DNA of 64,000 bases from Arbacia lixula (taxonomy: Eukaryota > Echinodermata > Echinoidea > Arbacioida > Arbaciidae): contig OZ022587.1 in the NCBI GenBank assembly GCA_963669155.1, forward strand, positions 2,989,179 to 3,053,178, written 5' to 3'. The notes beneath the pieces were generated by a model. It was given only the letters and a program-made list of their open reading frames with translations. It was not told where the DNA came from and searched no databases. Each line of letters starts with the position of its first letter. The first letter of the stretch is position 1. This document shows, one piece after another, positions 1 to 12,419 of this stretch. Position numbers and translations under genes: made by a program.

Positions 1-266
1 TCTGATTAATGACATTTAAATTCTAATCATTAATCTTCATGGAGATCTCCGTTGTCCGAGCAATAACATAGCTGGCAAAATCTATACTATGCTTGTGTAC
101 CATGCTGAAACTTGTGTTCCTTGGATTAGAGATTAAAGGGCTCACAATTAAAAGTTTACCGCACACATAACTTTCTTTTAGTAATACATCGACCCTTGGG
201 TTTATGATCATTATATTGGACTTTTTTCTCAAACCAGTGCCTTTCATTCAATTCAATTTCCCTTTT

Positions 267-428
267 TAACCCTAACATTACTAGGCTTTGCAAACCGCAT
301 TGATTTACTTCATATCTTCATGCCAATTATAATGAAAGAGAGCTAACCCTTACATTACCAGTCCTTGGAAACCCCATTGGTTAACTACACATCTTCATGT
401 CAATGGTAATGAGCGAGATGATCCTACT
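267..428. repeat. Two-copy tandem duplication, 81-bp period
   Basis: Two diverged copies begin at 267 and 348 with TAACCCT and both run through ...ATCTTCATG...AATGAG. The array ends beside the Ig exon but does not include exon sequence. Confidence 0.6.
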
Positions 429-431
429 CAC

Positions 432-785
432 AAAGCACACGTATAGTACTGGAGTTAAAATGCTCGCTGGTGGCGCCAGACAGCACGACCCGACAGAAAT
501 ATTGCCCCTCATCCTCAATCGTCACCGGCCCGTTGATGACTAGCGCCTTATCCGCTGAAAGACTGTACTCCCCGCTCTCTATGCCCGGTCCGGATACCTC
601 GTCGCGGAACAGTTTGACCGTAAGCTGCGCCATACTATCCCTGTGCCATGAGAAGCCCGCGATGCGCTCGCTTGGGTCCAGCCGCACGTCGCACGGGATG
701 CTCTGGTTTCTCTCGCCCAGCCATAGGGATACTGTCTTGTTGGTGAGGATTTCTAGCGCGGACGCGCCGTCCAGCATCAGGGAAG
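432..785 (-). CDS. V-type immunoglobulin domain exon, partial gene
   Basis: This exon encodes one Ig fold of about 117 residues, probably the N-terminal domain of a cell-surface or secreted immunoglobulin-superfamily protein. Visible hallmarks are the first Cys in SIPCDVRL, the core Trp in FSWHRDS and the closing DEGQYFC motif before the second Cys; NQS and NSS are possible N-glycosylation sites. The acceptor AG is at 787-786 and a GTGAGT donor starts at 431, so the exon is phase 1-1, as is usual for Ig modules. The following exons would lie left of the window. The most likely first exon is the phase-1 signal-peptide exon at 23763-23841. The family within the superfamily cannot be named from one domain. 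Confidence 0.8.
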
Positions 786-1360
786 CTATGTGTGTAATGA
801 TGAAAAAGAGAAAAAAAACTTATTAATAGTTCACAAATTGTGAAAAATAATGACATTGATAAACTGACAGGCCATTTTTTTAGTACATGTATAGTACTTG
901 ATTTGATATTTTCTATACGTCAATATTATAAAGGCAGTTAATACTGACACTTGACAACGCACGTTTCACAATTACTGGACTACAATTTTCAAAAAATAAT
1001 GTACCCAATATATTTCTATAAACAATATTCTTTTTATTCTCCATCAACCCTGCGTCTGCTTAACAAACGGTTGGATATATTGATGTCTATATTTGATATC
1101 GTATTTCTACTTAAAACGCATTTACAGTGTATAATTATTTACTTTAAAATTGGGTGAGAACCTGGATTTCTAGTTCTTTGTTCTCCGCTATTAGCTATCC
1201 ATCACTGTGACATCGAGAGCCCGTATATTACGGTGCAGCCAGCCGGCCAAACTACGGTCCGACTTTCTTTGTCTGAGGTTTAACAGAAAATGTGTTTATT
1301 GAGTTCCAGTGAGGAGCGGGATTGTTAAGCTATTTCGTGACCACGTGGTAACGAAGAGAA

Positions 1361-2560
1361 GAAAATTAGAAATTAAGGTGGAAGAAGAAGTGGTAGGTAG
1401 AAGGGGAGTGTGAGAGGTATGGTATAGACTGGGATGAAGACAAAGATCGAGAGATATAGAGAGACGGAGAAAAAGGCAGACAGAGAAATGGGTAGAGACA
1501 AATAAAAACCTGTATACATTAAAAGTTTAGCAGAAACAAAGGAAACGGTAGAGAGTGAACAAAGAGAAGAAGAAGAAGTAGAAGAAGAAGAAGCAGAAGA
1601 AGAAGAAGAAGAAGAAGAAGAAGAAGAAGAAGAAGAAGAAGGAGAAAAAGAAGAAGAAGAAGAAGAAGAAGAAGAAGAAGAAGGAGGAGAAGAAGAAAGG
1701 AGAAAAGAACAAGAACACGAAAATGGAGGAGGAGGAGGAGGAGGAGGAGGAGGAGGAGGAGGAAGAGAAAAAGAAGGAAGGGAAGAAGGGGAGAGGAGGC
1801 GAAGTCGAGGAAAAAACGATGAAATAGAAGCATCCAATGACCAGAAAATGGAGAGTAGAGATTATGACTTGTTATCAGAAAATCAAAGACAAGTGGAGAG
1901 AGAGGATAGGAATACGAAGGAAAGAGAGGTTGAAACAAAATTAGGGAAGAACAGATTGAAGAGAAAATCTGGAAGCAAAAACAGGAGGGTAAGTGTGATA
2001 GCTCGATGGAAGGGGTGAATAGAGAGGGACAACGTTAACACGACGAGAGAAACGCAAACTTAGGTCATGAGGAATTGAACATAACCAAATATGAGGAGAA
2101 AGGGGAAAGAAAACAGGTGGAGGAGTGAAGCACAGATATCAATAGAAGGGAGCGTTGACAGGGAAAATGGGAGACAAGCGCCGACAAGGGAGTGAGTGGG
2201 GGGCGAAGCCAGGGAGACATAGAATGGAGAAGATGCAAAAAGCCAGGCAGACACAAAGAAAGGAGAGGTCTAGGAAAAGAACCGGAAGAATTAATGAAGC
2301 AAGAAAAGGGGGAAATCAGTCAGACAAACACAAAGAAAGGAAAGGATGGTAGAAAAAATGAACGAAAATCATGATAAAATGTGAAGACATGAGAGAGGAG
2401 GAGGAGGGAGAGGTGGAAGAAAGGGAGAGGGAAGAAAGTTGGGAGAAAGAGGAGAGCGGAGAACGAGTGAGTTGAAGCGAGAGAGAGACAGACAGAGAGA
2501 GGCAAAGAGAGAGACAGAAAGAGACACAGGGGAAAAGACAGGGAAAGGGAGAGATATGTC
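1361..2560. repeat. Purine-rich low-complexity block with GAA and GGA triplet runs
   Basis: About 1.2 kb of almost pure purine on the plus strand, with GAA-type triplets at about 1568-1690 and GGA triplets at about 1722-1766, then GA-rich sequence. Open frames here encode only homopolymeric Leu, Ser, Phe, Glu or Arg runs and are not genes. Confidence 0.85.
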
Positions 2561-2944
2561 TTTGTCCATATTAACACCGTCGTACAAAATGTCTTTGTTC
2601 GATAGGGTATGCTTAGACCGATCTACCTTAAATAGTACTCATTAAAGCGTTGAATAAGGACTTAATCTGCCTCATGCGTTCTAGTCACGACCCCTGCGTG
2701 GTGCAAACATATAATACTTGCCGGTCGAGAAATTAAATCAGGAACCAGCGGTGTGGTAATCATGGAAAAGGAGACTGCATTCTTTAGTATATAGTTTTAA
2801 GCGATAATCGCCAGGAATGTTCTACCTATTGGTCAACATCAAACTACATGTATTTGTTTTGGTTTTCATGATAGACTGAATCGTGAAATATATAAACTGG
2901 TTATTTTATCCACAGTTGGCGACACATCCTGTTTTTGAGTGGAT

Positions 2945-2970
2945 GTGTGTGTGTGTGGGGGGGGGGGGGG
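2945..2970. repeat. Short TG run followed by a G tract
   Basis: (TG)n passing into about 12 consecutive G residues. Confidence 0.8.
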
Positions 2971-3102
2971 CAGATAAGTGAAAGCATGTCAAAAACATGC
3001 ACTACGATCAGACGATAGCAAACCAAGACGAGTTTCTGATATTTACACGGACGCACTTCACCAAAATATTTTTCTGAAGAAAATAACATATTCTTTATTT
3101 TT

Positions 3103-3169
<67 letters not shown>

Positions 3170-3221
3170 GTGTACCTCCTCTCTTTCTCCCATATCCATC
3201 TACCTCTCTCTATCTCTATCT

Positions 3222-3278
<57 letters not shown>
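3103..3278. repeat. CT microsatellite, two long runs
   Basis: (CT)n at about 3103-3166 and again at about 3230-3278, separated by pyrimidine-rich sequence. Confidence 0.9.
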
Positions 3279-3280
<2 letters not shown>

Positions 3281-3849
3281 ACAAACAAGACCATAAAAGA
3301 CACTGCTCGGTGACACATCCTCCTTGATTGTTTCCATGCAAACCGAACCCTACATGGCCACGTCCTGCACCCCTCACAACAAAGAAAAAGGATGCAATAT
3401 TGACCACCGCTCTGCAATAATCGGGGAAGCGGTTGCGGCGTTATATGCTAATTAAATTCAGTAATGATTTCCTCCTCTTTCCTACATTATGAACGGCTCA
3501 TTGTTCTCACTTCCTATTAGCAATTCTTCAGATGACCTGCTTCAAGAAAGAGACCACAAACCCATCTACTTAGAAAGCATAATGAACAATAAACATGTTT
3601 TGACAGACAGTGTATCTAGCATTTGTAACCTCAAAAAACCCACCGTGACGTATTCATACTATGGAAAGAAGACTTGAATGCGCCATTAGTTCGCATTCTC
3701 AATTGAACTCGCAAACCACTTATTATTGTTGACACCCTTGCAAACACGCATTTACATTTGAAATTACAAATGTAGTGTATGAAATCGTAGAAAGACAACG
3801 TTTCAATCATTTAGCATTGTTGTCACAAGATAGTCCGACAAGAAAGATG

Positions 3850-3985
3850 CTAATATACCAGTTCCTCATAGTTACCCCAAAGTTTATCCGAGGTTTGTCC
3901 GAGTAGCAACAGCTAATGGATTCAGAGTTCGTTCCATCCATCGAAACTGAATCACGAAAATACAGTTGAATGTCACTAGGTAGTT
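3850..3985 (-). repeat. Dispersed repeat family R, partial copy
   Basis: Shares blocks such as GAGGTTTGTCCGAGTAGCAAC (here or on the complement) and the ...GAAACTGAATCAC... stretch with segments at 9345-9590, 15365-15564 and 27289-27490. Confidence 0.5.
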
Positions 3986-4439
3986 AGGGTGGAGAATACC
4001 AAAACGACTTGTTAATTAAAAATTAATATCATGCCATTAATGGGATAGAAAGATATGAGTAAAACTCGAGTATTTATTATTGTTGTCAGGGCCTGACACA
4101 TAAGACACACACCTATGGAACACTATAAGTAAAAAAAAAAGTACCATCTAATGTAATCATGGCGACTCAACAGCAAACAGGATGTACATAACCCTAGAAG
4201 TTCTTTAATGACAATGTACCGTACTAGCTCTGATAACCTCTCTCTTCACTATGTTCTACGAAGAAAGTAAAGACAGGTTCAACAAACTTTCAGCACAAGG
4301 CAAACCGCCAATGAATAATTATGCTGTCGTAGTTTGCTTTCTAGTCCATTGTCAATTAAGGGTGTGCATTGTGTTGGGTAAAATTAATGGTGCAATACCA
4401 CTGTAAGGGAACAATACATGGATATATTGGACGAATAAG

Positions 4440-5080
4440 AATAAGAAGTAGAGGACGTGGAAAGTGAAGAAAGAAGAGGAGGAAGGGGGTATAAACTTAA
4501 AAGCAGTGAGGAGGAGGAGGAGGAGGAGGAGGAGGAGGAGGAGGAGGAGGAGGAGGAGAAGAAGGAGGAGGAGGAGAAGGAGGAGGGGGAGGAGGACAGG
4601 GGTGAGGAAGAGAAGAAGAAAAAAGAAGGAGGAAAAGAAGAAGCAGAAGAAGAAGAAAAGAAGAAGAAGAAGAAGAAGAAGAAGAAGAAGAAGAAGAAAC
4701 AAGATTAGAAGATCAAAACAATATGAAAAAACATAGAAGAAGAAAAATAAGAAATACAATAACAAAAACTAAAAGGAACGGGTGAAAAGAAGCACAAAAA
4801 GGAGCAGGAAATGGAAAAGAAATGTAGGGAAAGGCAGGAGGAAAGGAAGATAAAGAGAAATCGAACATCTATGAAGAGAATAAATAAAAGAGAGAGGGGA
4901 GAACCAGAAAAAAAAAGTAAGGACAGCGGAGCAGAAGGTGAAAAGAAAAAAAGGGAAGAAAGAAAGAAAAAAGAGAGAAAAGATAAATGAGATAGAGGAA
5001 GGAAAGACAAAACAGACGGAAGCAAAAAGGATAGGAATACAGATGAGAAAAGAAGGTGGAAAAAAACATAAGAAGATGTG
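4440..5080. repeat. Purine-rich block with GGA and GAA triplet runs
   Basis: GGA triplets at about 4507-4560 and GAA triplets at about 4655-4698 inside about 640 bp of almost pure purine. Open frames are compositional artefacts. Confidence 0.85.
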
Positions 5081-7157
5081 ACGTTGAAAAAGGCAATGTT
5101 GTCTACACGAAACAATATATGAAAAGGTCTGCGACCGCAGACTAGCATGACTGAAACCCCAAACAGCTGATCGAGGGAAAGACCCTATTCACCGCTCGAG
5201 CGAAACCCCCTGCCAACACACACAACAATGCCCAGCTGGCCCTACTGCGCATGCGCCGCATAACAAAGTGCTTTTGTGAGTTCAAGTCTCAATGTCACGA
5301 GGTGACCGAGTGTTGTTGTTGTTGTGTTGCGTTATTGACCGCAAGCCCTCTGTTTCTATAAGGCTTAGCGACAGCCATACAGCTTCAATTAAAGGGGGCG
5401 CCTCCCTTTGCTAATACACTGTATGAGATTTTAACGATGCCCCATGCATGTTGAAACTTGTATGGTATAGGAAGCCCCGTCTCTCTTATTTCTCTCTCTC
5501 TCTCTCTCTCCCTCTCTCTCTATCCCTCTTTCCCTTGTTCTCTTTATTTATTTCCATCCTCATGGTATACTTTCTCACGCCCATCAACCCTTTGAAGGAT
5601 ATGTCCCTTTCTTTCCAGAAAACATCGTATTCTGTACAGTATAGCAACGCATTGACCACAAATACAGGATCTGGTTTATGAGATGTGAAACTCGACAGTG
5701 GCATGGAATTCACATACAGAATATCACTCTGACCAGCGCCTTAATTGCCTCTATAATGTGCTATGAGACCTGGTTCTATGAAAGGGATATATCGCTCCCT
5801 TCATACATCCTTGTTCTACGAAGTTACGGACCAACTGGCGGAGTCACATGGGATTGTGCCTGCGAACAGAATTTCAAGGTTGATATTGTAACGGGGGAAA
5901 ATTATTCTATTATTACTTTACTTCTATCTACATTACTGTGCAAGAAGCGTTGGTGGTACTGGACGGTTATAATGATGTATGCCCAAAGACAATCAGAGAT
6001 GTATACCCGTGTTCCGTATTTGTGATTATACAGATCATGTCAAATTCAGAGGAGGTTATGTGGTCTAATGCTAATCTATATTCAGTTGAATCACCGTCTC
6101 AACTCGTGTATAAGGTGTGAACAGGATAGTAACATGGACACCGCGGATGTGTCACTTATCATGAACATCGACTTGATTGCCATCAGTTAAGATGTGATTC
6201 AGACTAACAGACTGACAATGGTTCGTGCCTTCAAACATCTTGTAGGCGTTGGGATAACAAGAAAAAGAGAGACATTTAGTAACTAGTATTCAATCGTCTA
6301 TCAACATCATACCGTGTAACCTGATATACAGCGAATACCTATACAGAGAGACCACTTACCTATAAAAACACTTTTTTCTGTTTTTCTTACAGGTTTCACT
6401 GTAGAGCAACGTACCCGTGCGTTTCCTAGTTCATGATACGTAAATTCAAGGACGTAGCGAGCTCGCTTTATACATTCTTGATCAAGTATATTGTTATGGC
6501 CTTGATTAGGCAAGTTTGTTTACAATTTTACAACCCATCAAACATAACAACTTGTACCTTTACAATTTGCCTAATAACTGCCGGTGCATCAAACTACACC
6601 GTCCCTTTAACGACTCTTTTAGAAAGATGACTGCAACGCCATAAGGTTTCCCTTGGGACGTCCCACAATACATCATGCGCGGGATATCCTGCATGTGTGC
6701 GCACGATGACGTAATTATCATCCCGTTGTTGCTAGGCCGATGCTGCTGCTTCTGTCTAGGCATCTCAGCACGAGGTGCGGTGATGCTACAAAGGACGTAG
6801 CGTAGTCTAATATGTCCAGACTATACTTGACTCTGTCCATAAAAAAAAACACGGGCATACGCTTAGAGCGCAATAAAAAAAACTAGAGCCCGGTTTAATT
6901 AAGGGAGTATGAAGCGACCTGTTTTTCATACTATTCTTGGTTTAATTACTAATAGGAAGGTCTGAACGGGCATAAGGGAGCTCCTAGCTCTCACCATAGA
7001 TGTATGATGGTAGGTCATGGTGCTATGGCGGGCAATAAGGAAATACAGCAGCCCCTGAGGATGTTATTAGCAAAAGCCCTTCATAGAATGAATATTGTGA
7101 AAACAATTGTTATTGGTTACATTTCTCCACGAAGAGGATAGAACACCGTCGCTTATC

Positions 7158-7195
7158 TTCGGGTATGTGTGTGTGTGTGTGTGGGGGGGGGGGGG
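7158..7195. repeat. TG microsatellite followed by G tract
   Basis: (TG)n then about 12 G. It matches the design of the runs at 2945 and 10330. Confidence 0.8.
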
Positions 7196-7496
7196 TTTCA
7201 GGCGGTGGGGGAGGGGCCGCGTGGTTATTACTCAAGCGCCAACAAGGAAGCCAGCCACCCCTGTGCTTGCCAAAATCTTGCGCGCAAACACCGACATCCG
7301 CGAATTTTGTTTCGATTACGTAATATTTGGCTGAGAAATGGCGCTGTATGGCACATGGCAAGGTAGTCATGGTAGTCTTGCAGGTATAGACTCAAGTGAG
7401 TCACTTTCTGTGTCTGTGAATTTCCACAGGTAGTCTCGTAAAAATCATGTGACAGATATTCTAGTTTCAGACTCGTTTAATGAGAATCACTGACTG

Positions 7497-7515
7497 AAGT
7501 AGAAGTAGCAATAGC

Positions 7516-7561
<46 letters not shown>

Positions 7562-7606
7562 TAAGTAGTAGGAGTACATGTAGTAGTACTAGTAGAAGTA
7601 GTAGTA

Positions 7607-7652
<46 letters not shown>

Positions 7653-7802
7653 AAGGAGCAATAGCTGTAGAAGTAGTAGTAGTAGTAGTAGTAGAAGTAG
7701 TAGTAGGAGGAGTAATCGTAGACATAGAAGTAGTAGTAGTAGTTGTTGTTGTTGTAGTGGAAGTAGTAGTAGTAGTAGTGGTAGTAGTAGTACATGTAGT
7801 AG
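7497..7802. repeat. Long TAG/AGT trinucleotide microsatellite
   Basis: About 300 bp of (AGT)n with interruptions such as AGAAGTAGT and TTGTTGTTG. Apparent proteins in it are Leu, Thr or Tyr homopolymers and are not genes. Confidence 0.9.
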
Positions 7803-8454
7803 CAATATGAAACTCCAGTCTGTTCGAGGTGGTCATAGTTCTCATCAGTTGATGATAACAAATAAGCAATACGTATTTCATCCTTTAACATTTCTTGGAA
7901 ACGTCGACCTGAAAGCAACTAAAAAGCACGTGACCCTTGAAATACGTAACCATGTGACTTTGCCTAGAAACCAGTCTGAGCCTTTGCGTCATCGATCGAG
8001 AGTAACTCCAGGATTAAGATGTTTTTGAGAGAATATCTTCGAAGAGCACACGGAAACCGTAATTATACGTAAATTTGGAGTAATAAAATTGTTTCGAAGC
8101 TCATACATATGCACTGCAGCGTGTGGGGCTCATGGTTGTGGTCGTAAAAGTGTGTGCGTGTTTTGTTTACGTATATGTTTGTCAGTTTTCCATGATATCA
8201 TTACAGCGCTATCACCATACTATCAACATAACTATTTGCTTGCGTTTAAGTTACTCCTACTCTTCAAGCTACCTTGTTTTTACTGGTGATAATACTACTA
8301 ATACGACGTAATGGTAATAATCATACCGATAGTAATAAAAATAAAAATTCAAACAAATGGTAAAAATAATCGAGATTTACAAACAATCAGAGTGATGAAA
8401 TGAGAGCACCAATATTTAAGTTAAACACTCTGAGCGATATGTGTGTATTTCAAT

Positions 8455-8996
8455 GTGTACTGCACACAGAATATATAGAGAGAGAAGAATGCAGAATCGT
8501 ATATGGCAGAGATATAGCTATATATAGACACTCGTTGTGACAATAACATTGTGTATTTTGAAGAAGGCTAAGAGAGAATAGAGCATAGAGAGAAAAATGC
8601 AGAATCGTATATGGCAGAGATATAGCTACAGACACTCCATGTGACAATAACATTGTGTATTTTGAAGAAGGCTAAGAGAGAATAGAGAATATAGAGAGAG
8701 AAAAATGCAGAATCGTATATGGCAGAAAAATAGTTACAGAGACTCGATGTGACAATAACATTGTGTATTTTGAAGGAGGCTAGGAGAGAATAGAGAATAT
8801 AGAGAGAGAAAAATGCAGAATCGTATATAGCAGAGAAATAGTTACAGACACTCGATGTGACAACATTGTGTATTTTGAATGAGGCTGAGAGAGAATAGAG
8901 AATATATAGAGAGCAAAATGCAGAATCGTATATGGCAGAGAAACAGTAACAGACACTCGATGTGACAATAACATTGTGTATTTTGAAGGAGGCTTA
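8455..8996. repeat. Minisatellite, about 104-108-bp unit, five copies
   Basis: The marker GTGTATTTTGAA starts at 8551, 8655, 8763, 8868 and 8976, giving periods of 104, 108, 105 and 108. Each unit carries GCAGAATCGTATATGGCAGA and an ACACTC(G/C)ATGTGACAA block. Copies are very similar, so the expansion is fairly recent. Confidence 0.9.
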
Positions 8997-9344
8997 TCAG
9001 CATACAATTATCTGCATCCAACACTGAGAACAGATCCAAGCAAACGAGCTGAACGAGGTCTCAGTGTCACACCGGCCAAGGTTGCAGCGAAAAAGTAGGT
9101 CACTCACGACTCGTGCAATCCAAAATAGAAATAATATATGAAGAGTAACAATGTTTACAATCAGCCCCCAAGAACATAATTACCATAAGCACACATGCAT
9201 TGTTCAATTCAATTCTATATACATTATTATATAAGAGCAACATCGACCATTTTTTTCACACGCAATGAATACAATGTATCACCATTGAGGTGATAGCTTG
9301 TAAAGTGCGATGACCTATACCATGTTTTATTGATGTTCATTCGA

Positions 9345-9590
9345 CGGTATCTACACTCACACACTCAAACACATGTAGTCACACAACACGACACGACACA
9401 CATGCACACACAAATTACATTCATATTGTGTTCGTGATTCAGTTTCAATGGGTGGAACACACTCTAAATAAATTGTTACTCGAAGAGTTGTTGCTACTCG
9501 AACAAACCTCGGACAAGCTTTGAAATCAATATTATACCGTATTATTTGAACGTGCATAAAATGTGAATACATAACGAGAATGGTCTATTC
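9345..9590 (+). repeat. Dispersed repeat family R copy
   Basis: Contains GTTGTTGCTACTCGAACAAA, CTCGGACAAGCTTTG and ends AATGGTCTATT, all shared with copies at 15365-15564 and 27289-27490. The closing GGTCTATT mirrors the opening AATAGACC of those copies. Confidence 0.6.
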
Positions 9591-9729
9591 GGTTTGTATA
9601 CTTGTTTTTATGTTACTTTCGAGGCGGTGTTACAATACCGTTTGTTCCAGTAGAATAAACTGTACATACGATTCGGGTTGGTATACCCCAAAGCGTTTGG
9701 TCAAACATATGACCTGCGTCCTAGATAGC

Positions 9730-9935
9730 AGCAACCATCTCCCCTCCCAATCCCTCCCAACCCAATCCCCCCCCCCCCCCCAATCTCTCTCTCTCTCTCT
9801 CTATCTCTCCCTCTCTCTTCCCCTCCACACCCCCTCCCCCCCTCCCTTCTCCATCCATGTCCCCTCCCCCCACTTTCCTCCCCCCCCCCCTCTTCTCTTC
9901 CCTTCTTCCATCTCCTCCCACCCCCCCCCCTCCTA
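9730..9935. repeat. Pyrimidine tract with C runs and CT repeats
   Basis: About 200 bp of nearly pure C and T on the plus strand with several runs of 9 or more C. Confidence 0.85.
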
Positions 9936-10274
9936 TAAATCACGCAGTCACGTGACAATCCTATATCTGCTACTGACGAAAGCACGTTCAGTCTTGCCTT
10001 GTGTGTTGATCAAAACAAACTCCAGCACGGAACACAATGACCGTGCTAACGATACACGCTTCATTGTCCGTATACACCGCTGGCCTTTCACTGACAATAA
10101 TTGCCACTAAGAGCCCATTGTATGTTAATCGCGTACACCTTCGTGAAAGGGGGTCCCGAGTTCACCGTTAGCTTTTTTCTTTCCGAGACAATAAATATAT
10201 TTTCTTTGTTGCCCCCCTTAGTTGTATTTCTAACTGATCAAATAATGGCGATGCAAAAAGTGTTGTTATTTTGA

Positions 10275-10372
10275 ATGAAGTGTGGTGGTAGGGGGAAGGG
10301 GGTGTGGGGTGTATGTGGGGGGAGGAGGGGTGTGTGTGTGTGGGGGGGGGGGGGGGGGCGGCGGCGGCGGCT
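10275..10372. repeat. G-rich tract, G run and GGC triplets
   Basis: Repeated GGG blocks, a GT run, about 18 G in a row and a short CGG run. The G blocks are spaced closely enough to allow quadruplex folding; that is an inference from sequence only. Confidence 0.75.
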
Positions 10373-10574
10373 TACCAGACGCTGACATGATAATCAACGG
10401 CACTCACCTCAAATTTCATTCAACCATCGTCTCAAATATGAGCCTGTATGACACTTGTATGTTGTATTAAAATCTTGCGAGCCAGAGTCGGCAATACAGT
10501 TCTGACACGATTTTTTTTTAATATCATTATCATTATTTATTTCAAAGGGTATTCAGACTGACTGACATTGAACG

Positions 10575-10684
10575 GGGGCCATATTCATGAAAGCTTACTA
10601 GCCGACTTGGTTACTACAATGCATGCATTTTGATGCACATAGTAACTAACTATAGGCTTAGTAAGGTTTCATGAATATGGCCCC
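10575..10684. mobile_element. Small palindromic inverted-repeat element (CATATTCATGAAA family), copy 1
   Basis: Terminal inverted repeats GGGGCCATATTCATGAAA... and ...TTTCATGAATATGGCCCC enclose about 110 bp that is itself palindromic. A second copy lies at 55334-55442. No coding capacity; a miniature non-autonomous element is the simplest reading. Confidence 0.75.
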
Positions 10685-11159
10685 TGGTTACTAGCTGACT
10701 GGGAGAGACAGGAAACAAAAATGAAAGAAACCTTCCACAAACAATTCTATTTCCTCTTCTTTAGCCGGTCAATAAGGATGTATGGAGTATGTTACATCCT
10801 AGGCTGGTCCCCGGGTATGTCTATGGTTGGACGAACCAAACAGGATGGTGTTTGATTTCATTGAAAAGAAACAGGCTACCCAACTATCATGTTCATATCG
10901 ATCGAGGTACGTTTGTGCATCTATGCCCATGCTAATTGTGGGTTAATAATGCGAGTTCATATTTTCATGTTCAATGTGTGCACACAAATAACCCGTATTT
11001 AGAATAGAGGTTTTACGCAATCAGTGTACTAAATAAAACAACATGAAACATTATTTAGGATTCAATATAAGTGATTTTGTCCTCGGAATCACTTTGGTGT
11101 ATTGAGTTTGTCCACATGATAATGACAGCGAATAATTAAAATTACCCACTCGTTGTGAT

Positions 11160-11345
11160 TCTGTGATGAAAATCAAATATTTTGTGACAGCATCAGATGA
11201 GTTATTGACATCCTTTGACTTAATGATGTATAAATTTCAGCTTGATTCGAGTCGGAACTCAATTTTTATAATTTTTCAAAAGAGTCCCAAGTTTTTTGAA
11301 CACCCAGTAGTATACCAAATCCACTTCATGATGACAGGACTTTGA
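11160..11345 (+). repeat. Dispersed repeat shared with 37,900-38,170 and 41,240-41,460
   Basis: Shared blocks include TTTGACTTAATGATGT, TTTCAGCTTGATTCGAGT and ATTTTTCAAAAG followed by CACCCAGTAGTATA-like sequence. Class of element not recognised. Confidence 0.5.
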
Positions 11346-11370
11346 GATACATTCATGCTAGTCTTGTTTC

Positions 11371-11570
11371 CAGGCTGTTTGACATTTCCAATCTAAACTA
11401 AAAACAAAGAGTCTGATACTTTATAAAGACTAATCACTTCTCCTCCTCCCCTTTTCTCCCTTCCGTGTTTGTTGAGGCCATAGAAAGAATTGAGAAATAC
11501 TAGTCTACTGCTCAGCAGCCAGACACCTTATTAATTAGTTTGGATTACAAATGCACAAGAGCCTGAAAAC
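11371..11570 (-). repeat. Dispersed repeat family S (CTGCAGTAGACTA family), copy 1
   Basis: The family reads TCAATAAAGGGTCTG..GCAGTAGACT..ATTTCTTCTCC, a tract containing TAGTCT, then TTTTCAGTTTGGATTAGAA and GCCTGGAAGCCAGGCTA. Other copies: 14573-14745, 16311-16490, 18357-18515 and a partial copy at 27775-27915. Opposite-strand copy here. Confidence 0.55.
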
Positions 11571-11592
11571 AAAACTATACCGAAGGGAATTG

Positions 11593-11771
11593 ACACATTA
11601 GTGCCATTCTGGGCTTAAAAAATCGAGAAGTTAGAAAAATCGCGAAGTTAGGGGACAGGGACAATAGGACCATTCGGTTTTTGGTACGGTTGCTAGGCAA
11701 CTTTTACCCTAACTTCGCGACTGGTCTAACTTCCAGATTTTGTAAGCCCAATGAGAATGGCACTAATGTGT
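11593..11771. mobile_element. Inverted-repeat element, about 60-bp arms
   Basis: ACACATTAGTGCCATTCT...GGGCTT at the left is matched by the complement ending GGCACTAATGTGT at the right; the AACTTCGCGA blocks near 11650 and 11710 also pair. Total 179 bp, no coding capacity. Confidence 0.75.
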
Positions 11772-12046
11772 ATCTTCCTAATGCTTCATACTCATTACCT
11801 AAAACGGTTGGTGTATTGCCAATATTAAACTGTGCACACATTCAAACGTACTTGAAACAATAATTCGTCCACAAATTGCCAAGATCAGTATGATGACAAA
11901 GTTATTTTTCATACGCAATTGCGTCACTCTTCTGGCTAAGTTTATTGATTTATTAATCGCGATTAAGTCAGTAATAATCGTTTTACAGTATGCACCGGCA
12001 TGGTCAGGTTACGCTCAAGTACATGTACATCCGTTTGCTAACATTA

Positions 12047-12419
12047 GTGAGCTTTCGTTATGAGGACGGACGGGCTCCAGTGCGGTAATCCGACACCAAG
12101 ATCGATCTGCGCATGCGCCACCGCCCGCTCTGGAATCCGCGCGGGGAATCGAGAACGTGAATTCTGAGATTTCTCGTCCTCGACGAGTAGATGACAGCAG
12201 CCAATCAGCGCCCGTACAGATGATGTAATGCAAATCGCACGTGCGACCGGCTGTTTTGTAGACAAGCTCGGTAGGGGGTGTGCCAGATGACGCCACACGC
12301 ACCGTCGTTCGCGTTCTCTGTCTTTTAGCGAAACTGCATGTGAATTGCCGAGGACGGACGGCGAGAACAGATTGCTCACTGATCTTGTTTCCGTCCGCGG
12401 GGCTATAACGAAAGCTCCC
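12047..12419 (-). mobile_element. 373-bp TA-flanked MITE, copy 1
   Basis: Ends GTGAGCTTTCGTTAT and ATAACGAAAGCTCCC are inverted repeats flanked on both sides by TA, as made by Tc1/mariner-type integration. The interior is GC-rich for this region and nearly identical to the copy at 36553-36925 in the opposite orientation; both are exactly 373 bp. Open frames of 95-111 codons cross it in both copies but I recognise no protein, and their conservation follows from DNA identity. A non-autonomous transposon is the simplest reading. Confidence 0.85.

Noticed and set aside
1373..1938. Long Ser-, Leu- and Phe-rich frames on the minus strand
   Set aside because: They are translations of a GAA/GGA triplet microsatellite; no start context, splice sites or non-repetitive protein sequence.
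5678..6120. 115-residue plus-strand frame
   Set aside because: No recognisable motif, low-quality coding composition and no splice support; left unannotated.
7467..7918. Poly-Leu, poly-Thr and poly-Tyr frames
   Set aside because: All three frames of one TAG microsatellite stay open by composition.
12015..12379. Conserved 95-111-codon frames shared with 36593-37026
   Set aside because: They are two copies of one 373-bp transposon; conservation is at the DNA level, the frames overlap in more than one phase and no protein family is recognisable.
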